Positions 45,207-53,059 of a stretch of 64,000 bases of DNA are shown one piece after another (positions within the stretch are counted from its first letter, which is position 1; every line of letters starts with the position of its first letter). The position numbers were made by a program, and so were the translations under genes. The stretch spans positions 62,001 to 126,000 of the forward strand of contig CADADR010000002.1 of assembly GCA_902786745.1 (NCBI GenBank), written 5' to 3'. The notes below the pieces were generated by a model. It was given only the letters and a program-made list of their open reading frames with translations. It ran no database searches and was not told where the DNA came from. This DNA comes from an uncultured Bacteroidia bacterium. Lineage in GTDB: Bacteria > Bacteroidota > Bacteroidia > Bacteroidales > F082.

Positions 45207-46553
45207 ATGGATTTTACAACCAATATATTACTTAGCATTATTGTTTTTTTAGGCATCGTCTTGCTGCTTGTTGCCCTATTGTTATGGGTGCGCAACAAAC
45301 TCATGCCCAAAGGTGAGGTGAAAATCACCATCAATGACGACAAAGTGCTGACCGTCCCGACGGGCAACACGTTGATTGCCACGCTGGCCGAGCAGAAAGT
45401 GTATCTGCCTTCTGCCTGCGGCGGCAAAGGCTCGTGCGGTCAGTGCAAATGCCGTGTAGTGGAAGGCGGCGGAACGATTCTGCCCACCGAAGTAGGATTC
45501 TTCACCCGCAAGCAGATTCAGGACCACTGGCGCTTGGGGTGCCAGGTGAAGGTAAAGGAAAACCTGAAAATCGTGGTGCCGCAGTCGATTCTGAACGTGA
45601 AGGAATACGAATGCACGGTGGTCAGCAACCGCAACGTGGCCACTTTTATCAAGGAGTTCAAGGTGCAGCTGCCCGCTGGCGAGCACATGGACTTCGTGCC
45701 TGGCTCATACGCCCAAATCAAGATACCGAAGTTCGACATCAACTATGCCGACTTCGACAAGGAACTGATAGGGGAGGAATACCTTTCTTCGTGGGAGAAA
45801 TTCAAGATGTTTGACCTGCGATGCGTCAACACTGAACCCACCATCCGTGCCTATTCGATGGCCAACTATCCCGCCGAGGGCGATGTCTTCATGCTGACGG
45901 TGCGCATCGCAACGCCTCCTTTCAAACCTGATCGTTCGGGATTCATGAATGTCAATCCTGGCATTGCCTCATCGTATATCTTCTCGTTGAAACCTGGCGA
46001 TAAGGTGATCATGTCAGGCCCTTATGGCGAGTTCCATGTGAAAGAACATGCTAGTGTTGAGGCCTGCCCTTCGACCCTTCGAGGGACCTCAGGGACCGCA
46101 GGCTCAGGAACCTCGCTCCCAGAGATGATATGGGTAGGCGGTGGCGCTGGTATGGCGCCTTTGAGGGCACAAATTATGCACTTGACCCGTACCTTGAATG
46201 TAAGGGACCGCGAGATGCATTATTTCTATGGCGCTCGCGCCTTGAACGAGGTCTTCTATTTGCAAGACTTCCTGCAACTCGAGAAAGACTTCCCCAACTT
46301 CCATTTCCACTTGGCTTTGGACCGTCCTGACCCTGCTGCCGATGCACAGGGTGTGAAATATACCGCAGGTTTTGTGCATAATGTGATGTACGACACCTAC
46401 CTGAAAGACCACAAAGCTCCCGAGGACATCGAATACTACATGTGCGGTCCCGGACCGATGAGCGCTGCCGTAGTCAACATGCTTGACAATTTGGGTGTGG
46501 CGCCCGAGAACATCTTGTATGATGACTTCGGTGGAGGAGCACCTAAGAAATAA
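45207..46553 (+). CDS. nqrF: Na+-translocating NADH:quinone reductase subunit F, with in-frame repeat insert
   Basis: 448 residues against a usual 405-425. The NADH-oxidising subunit: a membrane anchor (residues 7-28), a [2Fe-2S] ferredoxin domain (Cys71, Cys77, Cys80 in ACGGKGSCGQCKC, Cys112 in RLGCQV), an FAD domain (RAYSMANYP near 214), and the NADH domain (VGGGAGMAPLRAQI, and MCGPGPMSAAV near the C-terminus). Residues about 284-304 (VEACPSTLRGTSGTAGSGTS) lie between the FAD and NADH domains, just before the pyrophosphate-binding GGGAGMAP, and derive from a dispersed repeat. The insertion sits at a surface loop in related structures, by inference, so function may persist. Confidence 0.94.
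   Translation: MDFTTNILLSIIVFLGIVLLLVALLLWVRNKLMPKGEVKITINDDKVLTVPTGNTLIATLAEQKVYLPSACGGKGSCGQCKCRVVEGGGTILPTEVGFFTRKQIQDHWRLGCQVKVKENLKIVVPQSILNVKEYECTVVSNRNVATFIKEFKVQLPAGEHMDFVPGSYAQIKIPKFDINYADFDKELIGEEYLSSWEKFKMFDLRCVNTEPTIRAYSMANYPAEGDVFMLTVRIATPPFKPDRSGFMNVNPGIASSYIFSLKPGDKVIMSGPYGEFHVKEHASVEACPSTLRGTSGTAGSGTSLPEMIWVGGGAGMAPLRAQIMHLTRTLNVRDREMHYFYGARALNEVFYLQDFLQLEKDFPNFHFHLALDRPDPAADAQGVKYTAGFVHNVMYDTYLKDHKAPEDIEYYMCGPGPMSAAVVNMLDNLGVAPENILYDDFGGGAPKK
46069..46113 (+). repeat. Dispersed CTTCGAC/CTCAGG repeat inside nqrF
   Basis: CCCTTCGACCCTTCGAGGG then ACCTCAGGGACCGCAGGCTC, AGGAACC. Shares the TTCGAC and CTCAGG cores with the elements at 183-214 and 38045-38108. Confidence 0.75.
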
Positions 46554-46575
46554 TTAACTGAAAATACTTATTATC

Positions 46576-47382
46576 ATGAATTTACCAAAGATACATTCCA
46601 TTTCCAAGAAGATTCTCGTTGGCGCCTTGGGCGCTTTCTTGAGTTTCTTCCTCCTGTTTCACGCCAGCGCCAATCTCCTCATTTTGAGGCATGACGGTGG
46701 TGAATGGTACAACGCTTTCTGCCACTTTATGGGCACCTACCTCATCGTTAAGGTGATGGAAATAGGCCTGTTTGCCATACTGCTGCTGCATGTGGTTCTG
46801 GCCATTTGGCTGGCTGTCACCAACAAGATGGCCCGACCCAAAGGCTACCATAAGCCGCAACGCTCCAAAACACACACTGGTTCCAAACTGCAAGTATGGA
46901 CGGGCATCCTCATCTTCGCCTGCCTCATCATGCACTTCACCGACTTTTATTTCGTGAAAATGGGTTTGGTAAAAGGGAAATATATGGTCAAAACAGAAGA
47001 TGTCGTAGCCTTGAAAACAACGCAACCCGATGCTGTCAACTATGCCGAACAGCACGGTGAATATTCCGCCAGGGAGAACTGGCTTACCAACTTCGACAAA
47101 GAAGACAAGGCTGTTCTTGAGGCCGCCAGACTTGAAGTCGAGCCTGACTTCTACCACCAAGCCCGCGAGAAATTCAAGATCTTGCACATCATCATTGCCT
47201 ACTTGGTGTTCTTTACCGTCGTTTGGTTCCACCTGCGGCATGGTTTCGCTGCCGTGTTCCAGACCTTCGGACTGTATAACTACAAATACGGCAAAGCCAT
47301 AGAGGTGCTTGGCCAAATCTATACCTGGGTAGTGTGCCTGATGTTCGCTGTCGTGGTCATCGGGGTGTATTTCGGACTATAA
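46576..47382 (+). CDS. frdC: Fumarate reductase/succinate dehydrogenase cytochrome b subunit
   Basis: 268 residues with five membrane helices, the di-haem type B quinol:fumarate reductase subunit of Bacteroidota and Wolinella. Candidate haem ligands: His in LLFHASANL, LLLHVVLAIWL, LIMHFTDFYF, and the pair in VWFHLRHGFAAVF. It anchors FrdAB and oxidises menaquinol. A soluble loop of about 70 residues between helices 3 and 4 (MVKTEDVVALKTT to REKFKILH) is seen. First of three genes; a 91-base gap with micro-repeats precedes frdA. Confidence 0.92.
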   Translation: MNLPKIHSISKKILVGALGAFLSFFLLFHASANLLILRHDGGEWYNAFCHFMGTYLIVKVMEIGLFAILLLHVVLAIWLAVTNKMARPKGYHKPQRSKTHTGSKLQVWTGILIFACLIMHFTDFYFVKMGLVKGKYMVKTEDVVALKTTQPDAVNYAEQHGEYSARENWLTNFDKEDKAVLEAARLEVEPDFYHQAREKFKILHIIIAYLVFFTVVWFHLRHGFAAVFQTFGLYNYKYGKAIEVLGQIYTWVVCLMFAVVVIGVYFGL

Positions 47383-47387
47383 TAATA

Positions 47388-47456
47388 ATGCTGAATTATG
47401 AATGCTGAATTATGAATGAACAAGGATTGAGAATTCTGCATTCCGCATTCCTAATT
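47388..47456. repeat. AT-rich micro-repeats between frdC and frdA
   Basis: ATGCTGAATTATGA occurs twice in tandem, followed by AACAAGGATTGAG and the partly inverted ATTCTGCATTCCGCATTC. Similar to the elements at 15430-15454 and 35889-35924 in position between operon genes. Confidence 0.65.
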
Positions 47457-47473
47457 AAAAGACATACAATGAT

Positions 47474-49408
47474 ATGAAATTAGACTCTAAGATACCTGCT
47501 GGTCCGCTTTCTGAAAAGTGGACGAATTATAAAGCTTCGCAGAAGCTGGTCAACCCGGCCAACAAGCGCAAACTCGACATCATCGTGGTCGGCACAGGAC
47601 TGGCTGGTGCCTCGGCAGCCGCCTCGCTTGGTTCCATGGGTTTCAATGTCGACATCTTCTGCATCCAAGACTCACCGCGCCGTGCCCACAGCATCGCTGC
47701 CCAAGGCGGCATCAATGCGGCCAAGAACTACCAGAACGACGGCGACAGCGTGGAACGCCTCTTCCGCGACACCATCAAGGGAGGCGACTACCGTGCCCGT
47801 GAGGCCAATGTGTACCGTTTGGCAGAAGTCAGCGGTGCCATCATCGACCAATGTGTGGCGCAAGGCGTGCCTTTCGCCCGCGACTACGGCGGCCTGCTCG
47901 ACAACCGCTCCTTCGGCGGTGCACAAGTGAGCCGTACCTTCTACGCCAAAGGCCAGACGGGACAGCAACTGCTGCTCGGCGCATACGGCGCCTTGAGCCG
48001 TGAGATCGCCCGAGGCACAGTGAAACTCCACACGCGCTGCGAAATGATGGACCTCGTCGTGGTGGAAGGCCGCGCCCGCGGTATCATCGTGCGTAACCTC
48101 GTCACTGGCGACTTGGAGCGCTATGCCGCCCATGCTGTGGTACTCGCTACTGGCGGATATGGCAACCTTTATTACCTCTCCACTAACGCCATGAACAGCA
48201 ACGGCAGCGCAGCCTGGGTGTGCCACCGCAAGGGAGCCGCCTTCGCCAACCCCTGCTATGTGCAGATCCATCCGACTTGCATCCCGGTCCACGGCGACTA
48301 CCAGAGCAAACTCACACTGATGAGCGAGAGCCTCCGCAACGATGGACGCATCTGGGTGCCTAAGAAAAAGGAAGATGCCGAGGCTATCCGTGCCGGGAAG
48401 TTGAAACCTACAGAGATACCTGAAGAAAACCGCGACTATTACTTGGAGCGTCGTTATCCCGCCTTCGGCAACCTTGTGCCCCGCGACGTGGCCAGCCGTG
48501 CCGCCAAGGAACGCTGCGATGCAGGCTATGGCGTAGGCACAGGCTATGCCGTTTACCTCGACTTCGCTGATGCCATCCAACGCCTGGGCAAGGATGTCGT
48601 TGAACAGAAATACGGCAACCTCTTCCAGATGTACCAAAAGATCACGGACGAGAACCCTTACGAGACTCCGATGATGATCTATCCTGCCATCCATTATACC
48701 ATGGGTGGACTTTGGGTCGACTACGAACTGCAGACTACTATCCCAGGACTCTTCGCTGCTGGCGAAGCCAACTTCAGCGACCATGGTGCCAACCGTCTCG
48801 GTGCCTCAGCCCTGATGCAGGGACTGGCAGATGGCTATTTCGTCTTGCCCTACACCATGCAAAACTATCTCGCCGACCAGATCTATGTAGGGAAGATTTC
48901 GGCCACAACACTAGAATTCGACAAAGCAGAAGTGGCTGTACGCGAACGTCTCAACAAATTGATAACGATTGGTGGCGACAAGACTGTGGATCATTTCCAC
49001 AAGGCTTTAGGCAAGATCATGTGGGAATACTGCGGCATGGCGCGCAACATCGAAAGCCTCACCAAAGCGAAGAAGCTCGTCTCAGAATTGGAAGATGAGT
49101 TCTGGAAATCTGTCTTCATTCCAGGCAACGCCAATGAGTTCAATCCAGAGTTGGAGAAAGCCTACCGACTTGAAGATTATTTCGAGCTGGCACAACTCGT
49201 CATCGACGACGCCATGCACCGCGAGGAATCGTGCGGCGGACATTTCCGCACCGAGCACCAGACCCAAGACGGGGAGACCCTACGCGACGACGAGCGTTTC
49301 ATGTATGTCGCCGCATGGGAATACCAAGGTCACGGTCATCCCGAGACCATGGAGAAAGAGCCGCTAGTCTATGAACACATCCAAATCGCAAACCGTAATT
49401 ACAAGTAA
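47474..49408 (+). CDS. frdA: Fumarate reductase/succinate dehydrogenase flavoprotein subunit
   Basis: 644 residues. FAD Rossmann motif [15 protein letters not shown] near 38-52; covalent FAD on His72 in [17 protein letters not shown]; catalytic and substrate regions [36 protein letters not shown], and [15 protein letters not shown]; and [29 protein letters not shown]. Reduces fumarate to succinate with electrons from FrdB. In an anaerobe with aspartase and Nqr, the reductive direction is the more likely one. Confidence 0.96.
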   Translation: MKLDSKIPAGPLSEKWTNYKASQKLVNPANKRKLDIIVVGTGLAGASAAASLGSMGFNVDIFCIQDSPRRAHSIAAQGGINAAKNYQNDGDSVERLFRDTIKGGDYRAREANVYRLAEVSGAIIDQCVAQGVPFARDYGGLLDNRSFGGAQVSRTFYAKGQTGQQLLLGAYGALSREIARGTVKLHTRCEMMDLVVVEGRARGIIVRNLVTGDLERYAAHAVVLATGGYGNLYYLSTNAMNSNGSAAWVCHRKGAAFANPCYVQIHPTCIPVHGDYQSKLTLMSESLRNDGRIWVPKKKEDAEAIRAGKLKPTEIPEENRDYYLERRYPAFGNLVPRDVASRAAKERCDAGYGVGTGYAVYLDFADAIQRLGKDVVEQKYGNLFQMYQKITDENPYETPMMIYPAIHYTMGGLWVDYELQTTIPGLFAAGEANFSDHGANRLGASALMQGLADGYFVLPYTMQNYLADQIYVGKISATTLEFDKAEVAVRERLNKLITIGGDKTVDHFHKALGKIMWEYCGMARNIESLTKAKKLVSELEDEFWKSVFIPGNANEFNPELEKAYRLEDYFELAQLVIDDAMHREESCGGHFRTEHQTQDGETLRDDERFMYVAAWEYQGHGHPETMEKEPLVYEHIQIANRNYK

Positions 49409-49411
49409 GCC

Positions 49412-50167
49412 ATGAAGTTCACATTACATATTTGGCGTCAGGAGAACGCCCGCGCCAAGGGTCATTTTGAGACCTATCCTTTGGAAGGCATCTCGCCCGA
49501 CTGTTCTTTCCTTGAGATGCTTGACATCCTGAACGAGCAGCTCATCAACGACCATATTGCCCATCCCGTGTGCTTCGACAACGACTGTCGCGAGGGCATC
49601 TGCGGCATGTGTGGACTCTATATCAACGGTCGCCCGCATGGTAACGATGACGGCATCACCACCTGTCAGCTGCACATGCGCAAGTTCCATGATGGCGATG
49701 ACATTTGGATTGAACCCTGGCGCGCCAAGCCGTTCCCTGTCATACGCGACCTCGTGGTAGACCGTTCGGCCTTCGACAAGATCATCCAAGCGGGAGGCTA
49801 CATCAGCACCACCACGGGTGGTGTTCCTGATGCCAACACGATTCCAATTCCAAAACATAAAGCCGACATGGCCATGGATGCAGCATCCTGCATCGGTTGC
49901 GGTGCCTGTGTGGCGGCTTGTAAGAATGCCAGTGCCATGCTGTTTGTAGGTGCCAAGGTCAGCCATTTGGCCTTGTTGCCGCAAGGGCAAATCGAGGCCG
50001 CTGACCGCGTACACAAAATGGTCTGCAAGATGGACGAATTGGGCTTTGGCAGTTGCACCAACACCTACGCCTGCGAGGCCGAGTGTCCGAAGCTCATCAA
50101 GCGGCAGAACATCTCAAGGCTCAATCGGCAATGGATTGGAGCGTTGTTTGGGAGAGACAGGAAATAA
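49412..50167 (+). CDS. frdB: Fumarate reductase/succinate dehydrogenase iron-sulfur subunit
   Basis: 251 residues. An N-terminal [2Fe-2S] domain ([22 protein letters not shown] and a later Cys in ITTCQL) and a C-terminal part with [13 protein letters not shown] and CEAECPK, for the [4Fe-4S] and [3Fe-4S] clusters. Relays electrons from the di-haem subunit to FAD. Its ATG is three bases after the frdA stop. A good terminator follows. Confidence 0.95.
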   Translation: MKFTLHIWRQENARAKGHFETYPLEGISPDCSFLEMLDILNEQLINDHIAHPVCFDNDCREGICGMCGLYINGRPHGNDDGITTCQLHMRKFHDGDDIWIEPWRAKPFPVIRDLVVDRSAFDKIIQAGGYISTTTGGVPDANTIPIPKHKADMAMDAASCIGCGACVAACKNASAMLFVGAKVSHLALLPQGQIEAADRVHKMVCKMDELGFGSCTNTYACEAECPKLIKRQNISRLNRQWIGALFGRDRK

Positions 50168-50176
50168 AACAATGAG

Positions 50177-50207
50177 AATCGCGCTTTTTTGAGGCGCGAT
50201 TTTTTTT
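50177..50207 (+). terminator. Terminator after frdB
   Basis: Stem AATCGCGC / GCGCGATT, loop TTTTTTGAG, then seven more T. It closes the nqr-frd region. Confidence 0.9.
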
Positions 50208-50218
50208 GTAATAAAAAC

Positions 50219-50256
50219 TATTGCTGTCTGCTAAAGTCTTTTAGCGGACAGCAATA
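50219..50256. repeat. 17-bp imperfect palindrome upstream of AbiE operon
   Basis: TTGCTGTCTGCTAAA, loop GTCT, TTTAGCGGACAGCAA, extended by two A-T pairs, with one mismatch. No T-run follows. It is about 225 bases before the abiEi start. The rest of the 50257-50454 stretch shows nothing recognisable. Confidence 0.7.
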
Positions 50257-50454
50257 AATAAGTTCACCAACAGCAACAAACGACAATACCTCGCCAAACT
50301 TACTTCTTCTGAAGAAACTTTTCCAATACAAGGTGCGATTGGAGTCGGTAAAAACTCCTCGGCAAACAGAGGGTGATTTCTGTGAAAACATGTATTTTCT
50401 ACGGAGATTGTTAAAATTCTCCGTTTAAAAGTAACGAAATAAAGGAAAATACAC

Positions 50455-50462
50455 TACCTTTG
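50455..50462 (+). promoter_or_regulatory. -7 box (TACCTTTG) for abiE pair
   Basis: TACCTTTG matches TAnnTTTG, 20 bases before the ATG at 50483. Confidence 0.5.
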
Positions 50463-50482
50463 CAGCCGAAGAATGCTTGTAT

Positions 50483-51064
50483 ATGGAAACAGTCTCTGAA
50501 CGAATAGCATCAAAAGGAGGTGTCATCTCCACAAAGGATTTGGAGGGGAGGGCAGAGTATGAGCGGCTGCGCAGAGCGGTCAGTAAAGGTGACATAGTGC
50601 GACTGCGGCATGGCGTATATGCCGAGCCGTCGGCTATGCTTAATACCATGATCGATGTAGAGCGCATCGTGCCTGGTGGCATCGTGTGTCTCTATTCCGC
50701 ATGGATGCACCATCGGCTTTGCACCACCGTTCCGCCAGCCTTTTGCATCGCCATCGAAGCCAAGAGAAAAGTGGTGCTTCCCGAGGAATTGCCTATCACC
50801 CTCTATTATTGGAAGAAAGAAAACCTAGAGTTTGGCATTGAACAGAAAGAGATTTCTGGTTTTCAGGTGCGCATGACTGATTTGGAGCGGAGTGTATGCG
50901 ATGCTGTGAAATACCGCAATAAAGTTGGACTGGATGTGTGTGCCGAAGTAATCCGAAGCTATGCCCACCTGAAGGAACGCAACCTCAGCCGTCTTTCCGA
51001 ATATGCGCAAAAGCTGCGACTAACAAAAGTGATGAATAACTACCTTGAAATTGCAATAGGATGA
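50483..51064 (+). CDS. abiEi: AbiEi-type antitoxin (type IV toxin-antitoxin)
   Basis: 193 residues from the ATG at 50483; a TTG two codons upstream is possible. The N-terminal winged-helix part (SERIASKGGVISTKDLEGRAEYERLRRAVSKGDIVRLRHGVYAEP) is the AbiEi DNA-binding domain; the C-terminal part (MTDLERSVCDAVKYRNKVGLDVCAEVIRSY) is the antitoxin domain. In described AbiE systems the antitoxin represses its own promoter and neutralises the toxin without stable complex formation. The stop overlaps the toxin start (ATGA). Confidence 0.88.
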   Translation: METVSERIASKGGVISTKDLEGRAEYERLRRAVSKGDIVRLRHGVYAEPSAMLNTMIDVERIVPGGIVCLYSAWMHHRLCTTVPPAFCIAIEAKRKVVLPEELPITLYYWKKENLEFGIEQKEISGFQVRMTDLERSVCDAVKYRNKVGLDVCAEVIRSYAHLKERNLSRLSEYAQKLRLTKVMNNYLEIAIG

Positions 51065-51936
51065 CGAAACCTATCAAGAACTACGGCAAGTCAGTCAAGA
51101 CCAAGTTGCTCAATTTGATGAACTCATCAGGTTACAAATATATGTATCTGTTGGCTCGTTATTTCAATGAGCGTCTGTTATACCGTGTGTCGGTAAGTCC
51201 TTATCGCGAAAACTTCCTTTTGAAGGGCGGTTCACTTCTCTATGCGCTCAACGGTTTGGAAACCCGACCGACCATCGACATCGACTTCATGGCTCAGCGC
51301 ATCAGTCGTGACCGTGAGCATTTGGAAAAGGTCTTTCGTGAAATATTGAGTATCGAATGCTTGGAAGATGGTGTTACTTTTGATGTTGATAAACTTCGTT
51401 CAGAGCCGATTACTGTCGAAAAGGATTATCCTGGGTCTCGTTTTTTCGTCACTGCTAAGATGGATACCATCGTCTATCCCATGTCGATGGATATTGGATT
51501 CGGCGATGTAGTGACTCCTGGTCCCGTTACAATTGATTTCCCCTTATTGCTTCAGGATGCCCCCAGCATTAACATCCAAGCCTATTCGCTGGAGACTATT
51601 GTCGCTGAGAAGTTCCACGCCATGGTGGAGCGCGATGTCAACAACAGCCGCATGAAGGACTTCTTCGATTGCTACCAGATTCTCACCACGAAGGAAATTG
51701 ATGATGAAATGCTATATGAGGCAATTAAAGCCACCTTCGACAATCGTGAGCTTGCATATAATGCCAATCTACAATTGTTCAATGATGACTTTTGCACCGA
51801 TGAAGTGCGCCTGAAGCGATGGGAAGTGTTCCTTAAGAAGATCCAGTGGAAGGAGTCACTTTCGTTTGCCGATGTGACGGCTGTTATTACTGAGAGGTTG
51901 GAAGGCCTGTATGATAGGTATTGGGAAGAGAAATAA
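51061..51936 (+). CDS. abiEii: AbiEii-type nucleotidyltransferase toxin
   Basis: 291 residues of the nucleotidyltransferase AbiEii/AbiGii family. The active-site pattern is seen: KGGSLLYAL (GS motif) followed by RPTIDIDF (DxD), then AEKFHAMVERDVNNSRMKDFFDCYQI, the conserved Lys/Arg and Asp region. Related toxins transfer nucleotides, for example to tRNA ends, and halt growth during phage infection. Paired and coupled to abiEi, so the module looks complete. Confidence 0.9.
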   Translation: MTKPIKNYGKSVKTKLLNLMNSSGYKYMYLLARYFNERLLYRVSVSPYRENFLLKGGSLLYALNGLETRPTIDIDFMAQRISRDREHLEKVFREILSIECLEDGVTFDVDKLRSEPITVEKDYPGSRFFVTAKMDTIVYPMSMDIGFGDVVTPGPVTIDFPLLLQDAPSINIQAYSLETIVAEKFHAMVERDVNNSRMKDFFDCYQILTTKEIDDEMLYEAIKATFDNRELAYNANLQLFNDDFCTDEVRLKRWEVFLKKIQWKESLSFADVTAVITERLEGLYDRYWEEK

Positions 51937-51939
51937 TAT

Positions 51940-51965
51940 TACTGCATTTTTTCAAAAGTGCAGTA
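51940..51965. terminator. Hairpin between abiEii and the TerY-P operon end
   Basis: TACTGCA / TGCAGTA with additional TTTT/AAAA pairing past one mismatch, three bases after the toxin stop and between converging operons. A weak T-rich context only, so termination is uncertain. Confidence 0.5.
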
Positions 51966-52054
51966 GATATGAAGGACGTTTTTTGCATCTTCACCTTCGA
52001 ATCCTCAAATTCAGTTTGACTACTTTTCCCTGCAAAACACAAAACATCTTCGTT

Positions 52055-52669
52055 TCAATCACCAAGTCCAAAGAGCTTCCCAAGCAACACAAAAATCATG
52101 AGATCGATTAAAAACAGTAGTGTTCCTCCTCGACGTATTTCAAAAATATCATTGGCGATTAGGATGATGTCAACAATTACAATAACTACTATTATCAAAA
52201 CGATTCTAAACACACCCCAAAACTCATTACCACCTTTGTCTTTACTATTAGCTCCATTATTACCGTTTTGCACTTTGTTTGAATTTGTGCTGACTGTTTG
52301 AAAAATAATCGTTCCAGTAGAAGCACTTTTTGACTTGACAACATTCGATTCATCCAAGACTTCAATACCCTCTCGTGCTTTCTCATTATTTGGTTCTACT
52401 GCAAGTAACGCATATAATGTTGCCTTTGCTTTATCCTTTTTCCCTTGCTTTTCGTATGCAGAAGCCAACAGAAAGTATGCTTTTTCAAAACGTTTGTCAG
52501 CTTCTATAGCTGCCTGAAAATACTCCATTGCCTCAACATACTTGCCTGCATCTAAGGACTTTTTCCCTTGCTTGCAATAATCCGCTGCCGTAGTCATAGG
52601 CTTTGGTGCAGTAGAGGCCTCTGAAGGCTGCTGCTCATCTTTGTAAAACAGATTTGAAAGCCAACTCAT
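52055..52669 (-). CDS. TPR protein with C-terminal membrane anchor
   Basis: 204 residues. Tetratricopeptide units at about 27-110 (ADYCKQGKKSLDAGKYVEAMEYFQ, EKAYFLLASAYEKQGKKDKA, PNNEKAREGI), an Asn/Ser/Lys-rich linker (115-148), and two hydrophobic helices (VFRIVLIIVVIVIVDIILIA and TLLFLIDLMIFVLLGKLFG). No signal peptide, so the TPR part probably faces the cytoplasm. Last gene of the kinase-VWA-PP2C-helicase operon, two bases after the zinc-protein gene. It could bring the system to the inner membrane; inference from architecture. Confidence 0.8.
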   Translation of the reverse strand: MSWLSNLFYKDEQQPSEASTAPKPMTTAADYCKQGKKSLDAGKYVEAMEYFQAAIEADKRFEKAYFLLASAYEKQGKKDKAKATLYALLAVEPNNEKAREGIEVLDESNVVKSKSASTGTIIFQTVSTNSNKVQNGNNGANSKDKGGNEFWGVFRIVLIIVVIVIVDIILIANDIFEIRRGGTLLFLIDLMIFVLLGKLFGLGD

Positions 52670-52671
52670 TG

Positions 52672-53040
52672 TCAGAATCCTCCTCCCTTCAAATCAATGG
52701 CTTCTACTTCCGTGAGCAACCCACTGGTGCCGCATTTAGGGCAAACCACTTCTCTTTCTCCATGCCAGCACACAATGCTACCACATTTTCCGCATGTGTA
52801 GAAACGCCTTTCCTCGCAATACGGACAGCCAGGATATTCATCATCAAGCGCAACGGAGCCATGAACACTCTTTGTGTCATACCCCTCTCGATGGGCTTGC
52901 TCCGCATTGATCTTAAACGACCACACAAACACGTATTCGTTGTGCCTTGTGTCGGCTCTATCTACTGTGATACCGAAAGGCTTCTTGCACTTCGAGCAAA
53001 CGCCCATCGTCACAAATGCTTCGTCTGATAGTTTTCGCAT
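52672..53040 (-). CDS. TerY-C-like metal-binding (zinc ribbon) protein
   Basis: 122 residues with four Cys pairs or knuckles: CSKC near 15, CPYC near 72, CGKC and a following CWHGE, then CPKCG. The pattern and the phrase GVCSKCKKPFGITVDR recall the TerY-C domain, which in several genomes is fused to the VWA protein TerY or encoded beside it. Here it is a stand-alone gene in the same operon as the VWA protein. It probably binds zinc and serves as an adaptor. The family call is by pattern and context. Confidence 0.7.
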   Translation of the reverse strand: MRKLSDEAFVTMGVCSKCKKPFGITVDRADTRHNEYVFVWSFKINAEQAHREGYDTKSVHGSVALDDEYPGCPYCEERRFYTCGKCGSIVCWHGEREVVCPKCGTSGLLTEVEAIDLKGGGF

Positions 53041-53059
53041 AATATGTTATATCTGCTTT

